DNA of 22,724 nt, from positions 1-22,724 of the forward strand of contig CAZMRK010000604.1 of NCBI GenBank assembly GCA_964568355.1, read 5' to 3'. Below, piece by piece: positions 7,636 to 16,574 of this stretch. The position numbers and the translations under genes were made by a program. Positions within the stretch are counted from its first letter, which is position 1, and each line of letters begins with the position of its first letter. The stretch comes from JAJPJX01 sp964568355 (GTDB lineage: Bacteria > Acidobacteriota > Terriglobia > Bryobacterales > Bryobacteraceae). Below the pieces are notes generated by a model, which was given only the letters and a program-made list of their open reading frames with translations, was not told where the DNA came from and did no database searches.

Positions 7636-7645
<10 letters not shown>
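7540..7645. repeat. Long imperfect inverted repeat overlapping the hemH stop
   Basis: The 21 bases 7540-7560 (beginning GCGATCGTAAAA) match the reverse complement of 7625-7645 at 19 positions. The arms are separated by 64 bases. The right arm contains the hemH TAA. Inside it a second hairpin, CCGAAAC-TGCC-GTTTCGG (7617-7634), can form as an alternative. Possible roles are a terminator or processing structure at the hemH 3' end, or the ends of a very small mobile or MITE-like insertion. No U-tract follows the stem. Confidence 0.6.
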
Positions 7646-8664
<1,019 letters not shown>

Positions 8665-8681
8665 TGTAAGAGACTGTAAGT

Positions 8682-10199
8682 GTGGAACCTCTCTACATAC
8701 GGGTCAATGAGCGCGATAACGTCGCCATCATCGTCAATCCGGAAGGGCTGCCGGCGGGCGCCGCTTTCTCCGGCGGTCTGGTGCTGGCCGAGCCCATTCC
8801 GCAGGCGCACAAGGTAGCGCTCCGAAGTCTGGAAGCGGGCGAGCCGGTGGTGCGCTACGGCCAGGTGATCGGCCATGCCGCGCGGCCCATCGAGGCCGGG
8901 AGTTGGGTACGCGAAGACCTGCTGGACCTTCCGGCGGCTCCTCCGCTCGATCAATTGCCGCTGGCCACCGCGGTACCGCCGCCGCCCGAACCGCTCGAAG
9001 GCTATACCTTCGAGGGCTATCGCAATGCCGATGGATCGGTGGGAACCAAGAACATCCTGGGCATTACGACTACCGTGCAGTGCGTGGCCCCGACCGTGGA
9101 ATACGCCGTACGGCGCATTCGCGAGGAACTGCTGCCGCGATTTCCGCACGTGGACGACGTGGTGGCGATCACCCATACCTATGGCTGCGGGGTAGCCATC
9201 GACGCTCCGGGAGCCGCGGTTCCGATCCGCACGCTGCGGCATATCAGCCTGCATCCCAACGTAAGCGGAGCGCCGCTGGTGGTGAGCCTGGGCTGCGAAA
9301 AGCTCCAGCCGTCGCGGCTGTTCCCCATCTGGGAGGACGGAGCGAACGTGATCCGGATGCAGGACGAAAACCTGCGCGGGTTCGGTGAGATCGTGAGCGC
9401 GATCCTGCGGGCGGCCGAAAAGCGGCTGGAGCAACTGGACCAGCGGCGCCGCCAGACGTGCCCGGCTGCGGACCTGGTGGTGGGGCTGCAATGCGGCGGC
9501 AGCGATGCATTCTCCGGAGTGACCTGCAATCCAGCGGTAGGCTATGCCGCCGATCTGCTGGTGCGCGCCGGAGCGACGGTCCTGTTCTCGGAAGTGACCG
9601 AAGTCCGGGACGCCGTGCACCTGCTGACTCCGCGTGCGGCGAACCCGCAGGTAGCGCGAGACCTCATCCGCGAGATGGAGTGGTATGACGGCTACCTGGC
9701 GCGCGGATCCGCCGACCGCAGCGCCAATCCAACGCCAGGGAATAAGCGGGGCGGGCTGGCCAACATCGTCGAAAAGGCGCTGGGATCGGTAGCCAAGGCC
9801 GGCAGCACAGCGATTCGAGCCGTAGCAACCCACGGAGAGCGGGTCACCACCAAGGGCTTGGTCTTCGCGGCCACTCCCGCCAGCGATTTTATCTGCGGCA
9901 CCCAACAACTGGCTTCCATGAACCTGCACGTTTTCACCACGGGGGAGGGCAGCCCCTACGGACTGGCGCTGGTGCCGGTGGTGAAGGTCTCTTCGCGAAC
10001 AGCCCTGGCGGAACGCTGGCCGGACCTGATCGATATCGATGCCGGAAGCATCGCCACCGGTAGAGCCACGATACAGGACGTCGGCTGGGAGATTTTCCGC
10101 TTCCTGCTGGAGGTAGCCAGCGGCCGCCGCGAGACCTGGGCGGAACATTGGGGTTTGCAAAACGCCCTGGCCCCCTTCAACCCCGGCCCGGTGACGTAG
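8682..10199 (+). CDS. garD: Galactarate dehydratase
   Basis: The 505-residue protein is closely similar to E. coli GarD from end to end as I recall that sequence: an N-terminal SAF-like domain (DNVAIIVNPEGLPAGAAF, IPQAHKVAL), then EGYTFEGYRNADGSVGTKN, the cysteine segments YGCGVAI and SLGCEKLQPSRLF, CGGSDAFSGVTCNPAVGYA, SEVTEVRDAVHLLTPRA, NPTPGNKRGGLANIVEKALGS and the C-terminal WGLQNALAPFNPGPVT. It dehydrates galactarate (meso-galactaric acid) to 5-keto-4-deoxy-glucarate using a metal centre. The GTG start places the first conserved strand as in E. coli; AAGAG lies upstream. It diverges from hemH with 17 bases between starts. No aldolase (garL) or semialdehyde reductase (garR) is in the window; the MFS permease at 1020 is a possible transporter. 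Confidence 0.95.
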   Translation: MEPLYIRVNERDNVAIIVNPEGLPAGAAFSGGLVLAEPIPQAHKVALRSLEAGEPVVRYGQVIGHAARPIEAGSWVREDLLDLPAAPPLDQLPLATAVPPPPEPLEGYTFEGYRNADGSVGTKNILGITTTVQCVAPTVEYAVRRIREELLPRFPHVDDVVAITHTYGCGVAIDAPGAAVPIRTLRHISLHPNVSGAPLVVSLGCEKLQPSRLFPIWEDGANVIRMQDENLRGFGEIVSAILRAAEKRLEQLDQRRRQTCPAADLVVGLQCGGSDAFSGVTCNPAVGYAADLLVRAGATVLFSEVTEVRDAVHLLTPRAANPQVARDLIREMEWYDGYLARGSADRSANPTPGNKRGGLANIVEKALGSVAKAGSTAIRAVATHGERVTTKGLVFAATPASDFICGTQQLASMNLHVFTTGEGSPYGLALVPVVKVSSRTALAERWPDLIDIDAGSIATGRATIQDVGWEIFRFLLEVASGRRETWAEHWGLQNALAPFNPGPVT

Positions 10200-10255
10200 C
10201 GGGAAACGTCGCCGGCTCATCCCAAAAGGGAATCCGACGTGGATGGCATAATGGA

Positions 10256-10280
10256 AACCACCATAGTTGTATAGGTGGTT
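10256..10280. promoter_or_regulatory. Palindrome upstream of vapBC, candidate operator
   Basis: AACCACC (10256-10262) and GGTGGTT (10274-10280) form a perfect 7-base inverted repeat with an 11-base AT-rich centre. It ends 22 bases before the antitoxin start. VapB-type antitoxins bind such palindromes over their own promoter, so an autoregulatory operator is likely. It may also act as a weak hairpin after garD. Confidence 0.5.
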
Positions 10281-10302
10281 GCCGACGTGCTTAACTAAAA
10301 GC

Positions 10303-10581
10303 ATGCGCAAACCACGAACACTCGTTCAGATTCCCCGCGACCTTGCGAGTGAGATCGATAGGATTGTTGGCCAGAGGCAACGAGCCACGTTCGTTATCGA
10401 TTTGGTGGAGCGGGAACTCCGCCGGCGCCGGCAGCTTGAGGCACTTCGGGCGGCTGCAGGAAGCTGGACGGACGAGAACCATCCCGAACTCGCCAAGGGT
10501 GCAGATTCGTGGGTTCGTAAGATCCGTCAAGAAGCCGCCCAGCGATTGGAAAAAATAGATCAGCAGCGAGCTGCCGAATAA
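10303..10581 (+). CDS. VapB-like ribbon-helix-helix antitoxin
   Basis: The 92-residue protein starts MRKPRTLVQIPRDLASEIDR, a ribbon-helix-helix N-terminus (strand then helix), followed by FVIDLVERELRRRRQ, the second helix. The C-terminal half (GSWTDENHPELAKGADSWV) is the type that wraps the toxin. ATG 10303 was chosen over an upstream TTG because it places the DNA-binding strand at the N-terminus; no good ribosome site precedes it. Its TAA is directly followed by the toxin ATG. The lower GC and third-position GC of this pair compared with garD suggest it arrived by transfer. Confidence 0.8.
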   Translation: MRKPRTLVQIPRDLASEIDRIVGQRQRATFVIDLVERELRRRRQLEALRAAAGSWTDENHPELAKGADSWVRKIRQEAAQRLEKIDQQRAAE

Positions 10582-10971
10582 ATGATCGCCACCTGTCTGC
10601 TCGATTCGGGAATCATTATTGATGTTCTCAATGGCAAACGCGGTCGGCGTGAACTCATTGAGGAACTCATTCGAGATGGCGCTGAGATGGCTTGCTGCTC
10701 GATTAACGTCACTGAGATTTACGCGGGATTGCGGCCATGTGAAGAGACTAAAACGGAACGGCTTCTGCGGAGTTTGAAGTACTATCCCGTCACATGGGAG
10801 GTCGCCAAGCAGGCTGGTGAACTCCTGAATGCATGGCGGCAACAAGGCCGCACTCTTTCGCTGCCTGACACAACCATCGCTGCCGTCGCATTGGCCAACA
10901 ATTTGGTCCTGGTAACCGGAAATCGAAAGGATTTCCCGATGCCCGAGCTACGGTTTTATCCACTTTCGTAA
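10582..10971 (+). CDS. VapC-like PIN-domain ribonuclease toxin
   Basis: A 129-residue PIN domain. The acidic catalytic residues are visible: Asp8 (CLLDSGI), Glu45 (INVTEIYAGL), Asp96 (LSLPDTTIAAVAL) and Asp117 (VTGNRKDF). The set coordinates Mg2+ or Mn2+, and VapC toxins cleave tRNA or rRNA. The start codon abuts the antitoxin stop (TAAATG), so the two are translated together, as usual for type II modules. All key residues and the full family length are present, so the toxin looks active. The target cannot be inferred. Confidence 0.88.
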   Translation: MIATCLLDSGIIIDVLNGKRGRRELIEELIRDGAEMACCSINVTEIYAGLRPCEETKTERLLRSLKYYPVTWEVAKQAGELLNAWRQQGRTLSLPDTTIAAVALANNLVLVTGNRKDFPMPELRFYPLS

Positions 10972-11052
10972 CCGTCCTGGCCTGGGCCGCGAGCCGAGAG
11001 TGCCGCTTATACGCGGCTTGGTAGACTCCTCATATTTACTGCACGGCCGTCG

Positions 11053-11379
11053 TCAAGCGGTCTTCTGGACGCGGATCATTTCGACTTCCGACACCGCCAA
11101 TAGGCCCTTATCCATCATGGCTTCGATTTCGGGCGCCAGGCGGGTGATGTTTTCCGCTGTATCCACGATGTGGACCACCAGGGGGAGGTCGTGCGAAAGC
11201 AGTTGGGCGCGCCGGATATCAGCGGTCTCTCCGTATCCTTCCAGACCGCGAAAGACCGTAGCTCCGGCGATGCCCAGTTGCCGGCAGCGGGCCACGATGG
11301 CCTCGTGGAGCGGCCGGCCCTGGTAGCGGTCGTGCTCGGAGAGCATTACGCGCAGGATTCTGGCGGGGCGGATGTTCAT
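11053..11379 (-). CDS. Single-domain DUF190 protein (PII-like fold)
   Basis: A 108-residue DUF190 protein: ARILRVMLSEHDRYQGRPLH, then LGIAGATVFRGLEGYG, LLSHDLPLVVHIVDTAENI and MMDKGLLAVSEVEMIRV. These are the conserved blocks of the family, including the GYG turn where PII proteins carry the T-loop, and LSxDLP. DUF190 structures show a ferredoxin-like fold related to PII signal proteins; function is not established. The ATG at 11379 overlaps the stop of the two-domain DUF190 gene by four bases (ATGA), so the two are translationally coupled. It is more similar to the second than to the first domain of its neighbour. It is last in the long minus-strand gene series and converges with vapC. Confidence 0.9.
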   Translation of the reverse strand: MNIRPARILRVMLSEHDRYQGRPLHEAIVARCRQLGIAGATVFRGLEGYGETADIRRAQLLSHDLPLVVHIVDTAENITRLAPEIEAMMDKGLLAVSEVEMIRVQKTA

Positions 11380-12092
11380 GCCTGTGCCGCCCCGGCCGGG
11401 CCTGCGTGCACCAGGCGGACCATCTCCACATCCGAAATCACCAGCAGTCCGTCCTGCATCATCTCTTCGATCACCGCGGCGGCCTGGCGCACCTTCTCGG
11501 CGCGATCGACCACAGCGATCATCACCGGCAGGTCGTGCGAGAGGTGCAGAAAGCGGTCTTTGTGGGTGTGGCCCCTGGCTCCGTAGCCCAGGATGCCGCG
11601 GTAGACGGTGGCGCCGGCGATATCCATCATGCGCAGACGCTTGACAATCGCGTCGTAAAGCGGCTGTCCGTCCCACTGGTCCGATTCTCCCAGAAAGATG
11701 CGCAGCAGCTTGGCGGAGCCGGCCTGGCGCTCGCGAGGCAGGGCGGGCTCGGGCTGCTCTTGGCGGCCTGCGGCCTTCACGACCACGGTGTCCTGCACTT
11801 CGATCAGCCCGTCCTGCACCATGTCGTAGAGCGTCGGCAGGATCTCGTCCACTTTTTCGGCCGTTTCCACAAACTCAATGCGGATGGGCAGGTGCTCCGA
11901 AAGCACCTCGATCTTGGTGGTGTGGAGGACCTTCTGCCGGCCGAAGCCGGAAAGCGCGCGCGTGGCGGTGGCGCCGGCGATTTGCTTGTGCAGCAAAAAG
12001 CTGAGGATGGCCTCGTAGAGCGGACCCACGTGATGGCGCGTGTCCTCGTTGACGTAGATGGTGACCTTCTTGGCGGGACCTTTTGCCAGCAT
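11376..12092 (-). CDS. Tandem DUF190 protein with two PII-like domains
   Basis: The 238-residue protein contains two complete DUF190 domains: residues 8-107 (PLYEAILSFL, IAGATATRALSGFG, LSEHLPIRIEFVETAEKV, DGLIEVQDTVVV) and 128-228 (PLYDAIVKRL, IAGATVYRGILGYG, LSHDLPVMIAVVDRAEKV, DGLLVISDVEMV). A Gln/Pro/Glu/Arg linker (108-127) joins them. Most family members have one domain. GGAGG lies four bases before the ATG, and only one base separates it from the crcB stop. Together with the next gene it provides three DUF190 domains; the PII-like fold usually forms trimers, so the two proteins may make a 1:1 pseudo-trimer. That is inference. Confidence 0.92.
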   Translation of the reverse strand: MLAKGPAKKVTIYVNEDTRHHVGPLYEAILSFLLHKQIAGATATRALSGFGRQKVLHTTKIEVLSEHLPIRIEFVETAEKVDEILPTLYDMVQDGLIEVQDTVVVKAAGRQEQPEPALPRERQAGSAKLLRIFLGESDQWDGQPLYDAIVKRLRMMDIAGATVYRGILGYGARGHTHKDRFLHLSHDLPVMIAVVDRAEKVRQAAAVIEEMMQDGLLVISDVEMVRLVHAGPAGAAQA

Positions 12093-12093
12093 G

Positions 12094-12465
12094 CTACCTC
12101 CGCCCCGCCAGGGCCGCGCCCAACCACACCGCGGCGTATCCCAGCGCGACGCTGCCGGTGATGTTCAGAACGCCGATCCAGAAGCCGCCGTCGCGCACCG
12201 CGCTGTAGGACTCCCATTCAAACGAGGAAAACGTAGTGTAGCCGCCGAGAAATCCCACCACCAGCACCAGTCTCCAGGCCGGATTGGCCTGATGCTCGGT
12301 CAGCAAGGTCATCAACAAGCCGATCAGAAAGGAACCGGTGACATTGATGACCATGGTGCCCAGAGGGAAGCGCCCGCCGAAGCGTCCCATAATCGCCACG
12401 CCGGCCGCATAGCGGGCCAGCGAACCTACAGCCCCGCCTGCCATTACCATCAGATATTGCTCCAA
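12094..12465 (-). CDS. crcB: CrcB/Fluc fluoride channel
   Basis: The 123-residue membrane protein has four hydrophobic segments and the CrcB signature residues: GGAVGSLARY near the N-terminus, GTMVINVTGSFLIG (pore Asn and the TM2 region) and GFLGGYTTFSSF with the phenylalanines that line the pore. Fluc channels are dual-topology dimers in the inner membrane that let fluoride leave the cell. The TTG start gives the usual N-terminal length and has GGAGG ten bases upstream; an ATG at 12450, nine bases after a GGAG, is an alternative that would shorten the first helix. It follows the HEAT-repeat gene by 21 bases, so a fluoride riboswitch has no room directly upstream. Confidence 0.93.
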   Translation of the reverse strand: MEQYLMVMAGGAVGSLARYAAGVAIMGRFGGRFPLGTMVINVTGSFLIGLLMTLLTEHQANPAWRLVLVVGFLGGYTTFSSFEWESYSAVRDGGFWIGVLNITGSVALGYAAVWLGAALAGRR

Positions 12466-12486
12466 CCGCCCGTGCCCTCCGTTTCT

Positions 12487-13440
12487 TCAGTGTAACGGGG
12501 CGGAGCCGTGGAGGCGGCGGCTGGCTCGCTCCAGCACCTGGTAGGCGCCGAGGGCGGCGCGTTCCTCTTCGGGCATGGCGATCCAGCGGGCGACCTCGGC
12601 ATCCAGCAGAGAACGAGCCTCCACGCCCAGGAGGACCAGGCAGTTTTCGATATCTTCCTGCAGGAACCAGCCCGCCGCCAGCAGCACGTCCAGCAGGCGG
12701 CGCGCCAGCCAGGCGCGATCTTCCGGCGATACGAAAGGCGCCATCAGGCGCGCTGCGCCGACTACCAGTTCCGGGTCGCTGCTTTCCACTACCGGATGAA
12801 GGATGGAGATGCCTTCGGGACCAGCCTTCAGTTCTGTCAGAAGCCCCAGGGCGCTGCGGCGCCGGCGCAGGCTGGAGGTGGATTCCGCCACGGTGTTGGG
12901 CAGAGGCGTCGCGGCCGAGAGCAGCAGCGCCTCCCGCGCCTCCTCTCCCAGCAGCCGCAGCGCCTGTTCGGCGGCGGGACGATAGTAATCGTCTTCGAGC
13001 GCGCGATCGAAGATGGGGATGGCCTCTTTACGGCGGAACTCTCCCAAGGCTTCAATCAGGCCGATGCGCAGGTGCTGGCCGGCCAACTCCAGCAGCATGT
13101 GGAAGACCGTCTCGCTTCTCCAGGCGGCCAGTTCGCGGGCGGCGGCGCTTTCGACAGCCTCTTCGCCGAAGCGCGATACGGGATCGGCGATCTCTTTGGG
13201 CGCGAACAGATATTCGACCAGCACGTGGCGGGCGCCCAGGCCCGCCAGCGCTTCGACGGCCCAGCGCCGCGGCTCGTAAACGCCGCTGGGACGGCCGTGC
13301 AGCAGAAACTCACGGAGGGGAGCGATGGCCCGCTCTCCACATTCAATCAGCAGGGCCACGGTCTGCTCGCCATTGCGCAAAGATTGCAGTTCGGCGATCA
13401 GACGGGCCACTTCTTCGTCGGTGGGCTGGGCGCGTTCCAT
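12487..13440 (-). CDS. HEAT-repeat protein of unknown function
   Basis: A 317-residue, all-helical soluble protein. Helix pairs typical of HEAT repeats are visible: RRWAVEALAGLGARHVLVEY (59-78), a central region RIGLIEALGEFRRKEAIPIF (125-144) with YYRPAAEQALRLLGEEA (152-168), and further repeats to the C-terminus. Such proteins are binding scaffolds; no enzyme motif is seen. There is no signal peptide, so it is probably cytoplasmic. The ATG at 13440 directly follows a GCGAGGG purine run. It lies 44 bases after the RND pump stop and 21 bases before crcB, linking the efflux part and the fluoride/DUF190 part of the gene series. A longer in-frame reading upstream to 13839 lies inside the pump gene and was not used. 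Confidence 0.8.
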   Translation of the reverse strand: MERAQPTDEEVARLIAELQSLRNGEQTVALLIECGERAIAPLREFLLHGRPSGVYEPRRWAVEALAGLGARHVLVEYLFAPKEIADPVSRFGEEAVESAAARELAAWRSETVFHMLLELAGQHLRIGLIEALGEFRRKEAIPIFDRALEDDYYRPAAEQALRLLGEEAREALLLSAATPLPNTVAESTSSLRRRRSALGLLTELKAGPEGISILHPVVESSDPELVVGAARLMAPFVSPEDRAWLARRLLDVLLAAGWFLQEDIENCLVLLGVEARSLLDAEVARWIAMPEEERAALGAYQVLERASRRLHGSAPLH

Positions 13441-13484
13441 CCCTCGCTTCCAACCTACCCCGGGCAGGGTTATGGCGCAAGCGG

Positions 13485-16400
13485 CTACCACCCTCGCTCG
13501 CGCAAAACGCAGAAGAGCACCGGTGTGATCAACAGCGAGAGCACCATGGAGACCGTCACGCCGCCGATCACGGCGATCGCAAGCGGCTGAAGCAGTTGTG
13601 CTCCCGAGCCGATGCCCAGCGCCAGCGGCAGCATGCCGCAGATGGTCGCGAGCGCGGTCATCAGGATCGGCCGCAGACGGCGCCGTCCGGCGTGGAAGAC
13701 CGCCTCGCGCAGCGCATAGCCGCGTTCGGTGAAGTATTTTTCCGCATCCAGCATCAGGATGCCGTTCTTGTGCACGATGCCGACCACCATGATTGCGCCC
13801 ATGAAAGAGGCCACGTTCAAGGTGGAGCCCGTGATCCATAGAGCCAACAGCGCTCCGAAGCCGCAGAGAATCGTAGCCACCAGGATGGAGATGGGGTGGG
13901 AGAAGGAGCGGAACTCGAAGACCAGGATGATGAAGATCAGCAGGATGGAGCCCAGCAGTACCTGGGTGAGCGCGAGGAAGGATTCCCGCTGGAGTTGATA
14001 GAGGCCGCCGAACTCGATCTCCGTCCCGGCGGGGAGGCCGACTTCCCGAAAGAGCCGCCGCTGGATCTCTCCCACGGCGGAACCAAGATCGCGGTTCGAA
14101 AGCCTCCCGGAGACTGAGGTCATATCGCGCAAGTTATCGCGATGGATCTCGGTCTGCCCCTGCTCCACCTCAAGATCGGCGATGCTCGACAGAGGCACGG
14201 TCTGCCCGGTCGGGGAGGTGAGCTGGAGCGCCTGCAGGCGATCGGTCGAGGAGCGATATTCGAGCGGATAGCGCACGCGAATGCCGATCATCCGGTTGCC
14301 GCGAATCATGTTGGATGCCACCTCCCCGTCCAGGATGGCCGATTCCAGATTCGCGACATCCCTGGTTCCAAACCCGGCGCGTTCGGCCTTGGCAAGATTT
14401 ACGCGGAAGTTTACGGCAGGGCCGATCACTACGGTGCGGTTCACCACGTCCACAACGCCTTTCACTTTGGGCAGCCAGTCGGTGATGCGCTGTGCGGCCT
14501 GCTCGGAGGCGGCATCGCTGGAGCCAAAAATTTTGATCTCGATGGGCTCGGGCGACCAGGATAGATCTCCGATCAAATCCTCCAGAATGTGGGGAAACTC
14601 CACATCGATAACCGGCTCGGCCTTGGTGACCCGTTTGCGCAGATCGTCGATCACTTCATCGGCGGAGCGGTCGCGATCTTTTTTCAGCTTGATGAGGAAG
14701 TCGCCGGTGTTGGGCTCGCCGACGAACAGGCCGAGCTGGGTGCCGGTGCGGCGCGAGTAGCTTTCCACCTCCGGCGTTTGGGAGAGCATGTGCTCGATGT
14801 GGCGGAGCACGCGGTCGGTCTCTTGGAGGGAGGTCCCGGAGGGCATGATGTAGTCCAGCACGAACGCGCCCTCATCCATCTCCGGCAGAAAGCCGCTGCC
14901 CAACTGCTGGTAGAGCGCCACAGAGCCGGCGAACAGGAGCACGGCCGCCCCCAGCACAGGCGCGCGATGCCAGAGGGCCCAGCCGAGCACGCGCTCGTAG
15001 CCGAAGGTGAGCCAGCGCAGAATGCGCCCCTCGCCGGCCTGTTCGGCCTGCTCCAGACCGGCTGTCTCCGATTCCTCCAGGCGAGCGATGGGAGCGCGCC
15101 CGCGCAGGAAGATCCGGGCCAGCACCGGAGTGAAAAAGATAGCCAGGAACAGGGAGGCGAGCAGGGCCGTCACCAGGGTCATCGCCAAGGCCCGGAAGAA
15201 TACGGCGGTGATGCCGCCGAGGAAGACCAGCGGCACGAAGACCATGATGGGCGTAAGAGTGGAGCCGATCAACGCGGGCGTAAGTTCCTGGATGGCACTG
15301 CGCGCAGCCTGCTCCGGCGATTGCCCCAGCGAGAGGTGCACCACGATGTTCTCGACCATGACAATGGCGTCGTCAATCACCACACCGATGGAAGCGGCCA
15401 GGCCTCCCAGCGTCATGAGGTTGAAGCTCATGTGGAACAGGTCCATGCAGACGATAGCCATCAGCGTAGCGGCCGGAATCACCAGGGCTGCCACCACCGT
15501 GGTCCGCCAGCTTTTTAGAAACAGGAGCAGGACCAGAATCGAGAGCGCCAGGCCGATCAGGATGCTGTCGCGAACGCTGCTGATGGAATCGCGGACCAGG
15601 ATGGACTGGTCGTAGAAGATCGAAAGCTGGACGTCCTTGGGCAGGGTCTTGCGGATATCCACAAGCTCGCGGTTGACGGCATCGGCGATCGCGACGGCGT
15701 TTCCGTCCGGCTGTTGCAAAACGTTGACCAGAACGGCCGGCCGCCCGTTGGCCGTGACGATCTGATAGACCGGCTGCTCGCCTGGGGCTACCGCGGCCAG
15801 ATCCTTGACCAGGACGGGAGTACCCTTTACGACGTCGACTACGGTGTCTTCGATCTGTTCGCGCTGCCGCATCAGCCCGGTGACGGTAGCCAGGTAGAGG
15901 TGGTAGTTTTCCTGCACCATGCCGGCCGCTTGAATCACGTTGTTGTTGCGAATGGAATCGACCACTTTGGTGAGCGGCAGGCCATAGCTGTTCAATTTGT
16001 GGGGATCGACCAGCACGTGGTACTCGGGCGGACGCCCGCCCACGATGCGGGCCTCGGAGACACCGGGCAGGCGATAGAGGCGCGGGGCGATCTCGTAGTA
16101 GGCCAGATCCCACAATTCCGAGGTGGAGCGTTTCGGCGAGGTCATGCTGAAGCCGATCATGGGGAAGACCGAGAACGTCAGCCGGTTGATATAGAAGCGC
16201 GTATTGGCCGGCAGCGAAGGCAGGACCTGGGAGATGCGCCCCTGCACCAGGTTGAGCGCGTTCTGCATATCCACGTCCCAGCGGAAATAGATGTTCACCT
16301 CGGTGGCGCCGCGGCTGGTGACCGAGCGCAGGTCGGTGATGCCGGGCACCAGGCGCACCGCCTGTTCGAGCGGCCGGGTGACCGTCAACATCTGCACGTC

Positions 16401-16574
16401 CACGGGCTGAATGCCGTTGTCCACGAGGATGATGATGCGCGGGAAGTCGGTCTGCGGAAAGATGGCGATCGGCAGTTGAAAGAGGAACACCAGGCCCGCC
16501 AGCACGAAGCTCAGGACCACGACGGCCAGAGCCCTGCCCTGATTGTTTACGAAATCGGCCAGCCGCCCGATCAT
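13485..16574 (-). CDS. RND efflux pump, inner-membrane permease
   Basis: The 1029-residue protein has the length and layout of an RND permease: one membrane segment, a large periplasmic loop, six segments, a second loop and five segments. It starts MIGRLADFVNNQGRALAVVV. The proton-relay motif in the fourth segment is GVVIDDAIVMVENI with Asp401-Asp402, the two-Asp form of the HAE (drug and hydrophobe) group, not the D-G form of metal pumps such as CzcA. The late segment IMVVGIVHKNGILMLD is also typical of HAE pumps. It exports substrates from membrane or periplasm using the proton gradient together with the adaptor and TolC-type channel encoded upstream. Its ATG overlaps the adaptor stop by four bases. 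Confidence 0.93.
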   Translation of the reverse strand: MIGRLADFVNNQGRALAVVVLSFVLAGLVFLFQLPIAIFPQTDFPRIIILVDNGIQPVDVQMLTVTRPLEQAVRLVPGITDLRSVTSRGATEVNIYFRWDVDMQNALNLVQGRISQVLPSLPANTRFYINRLTFSVFPMIGFSMTSPKRSTSELWDLAYYEIAPRLYRLPGVSEARIVGGRPPEYHVLVDPHKLNSYGLPLTKVVDSIRNNNVIQAAGMVQENYHLYLATVTGLMRQREQIEDTVVDVVKGTPVLVKDLAAVAPGEQPVYQIVTANGRPAVLVNVLQQPDGNAVAIADAVNRELVDIRKTLPKDVQLSIFYDQSILVRDSISSVRDSILIGLALSILVLLLFLKSWRTTVVAALVIPAATLMAIVCMDLFHMSFNLMTLGGLAASIGVVIDDAIVMVENIVVHLSLGQSPEQAARSAIQELTPALIGSTLTPIMVFVPLVFLGGITAVFFRALAMTLVTALLASLFLAIFFTPVLARIFLRGRAPIARLEESETAGLEQAEQAGEGRILRWLTFGYERVLGWALWHRAPVLGAAVLLFAGSVALYQQLGSGFLPEMDEGAFVLDYIMPSGTSLQETDRVLRHIEHMLSQTPEVESYSRRTGTQLGLFVGEPNTGDFLIKLKKDRDRSADEVIDDLRKRVTKAEPVIDVEFPHILEDLIGDLSWSPEPIEIKIFGSSDAASEQAAQRITDWLPKVKGVVDVVNRTVVIGPAVNFRVNLAKAERAGFGTRDVANLESAILDGEVASNMIRGNRMIGIRVRYPLEYRSSTDRLQALQLTSPTGQTVPLSSIADLEVEQGQTEIHRDNLRDMTSVSGRLSNRDLGSAVGEIQRRLFREVGLPAGTEIEFGGLYQLQRESFLALTQVLLGSILLIFIILVFEFRSFSHPISILVATILCGFGALLALWITGSTLNVASFMGAIMVVGIVHKNGILMLDAEKYFTERGYALREAVFHAGRRRLRPILMTALATICGMLPLALGIGSGAQLLQPLAIAVIGGVTVSMVLSLLITPVLFCVLRERGW

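Noticed and set aside
11002..11017. GCCGC-TTATAC-GCGGC hairpin between vapC and the DUF190 gene
   Set aside because: Only five base pairs and no U-tract on either strand, so it is not convincing as a terminator.
12466..12486. Possible fluoride riboswitch before crcB
   Set aside because: Only 21 bases separate crcB from the HEAT-repeat gene, too short for the riboswitch. The 13441-13484 spacer has a CGCCATAACC stretch reminiscent of its core, but the pairing partners and the CTGATG element are not there.
13485..16574. Assignment of the RND pump as a heavy-metal (CzcA/CusA) pump
   Set aside because: The fourth-segment motif is IDDAIVMVEN with two adjacent Asp, the drug-pump form; metal pumps have the D-G form.
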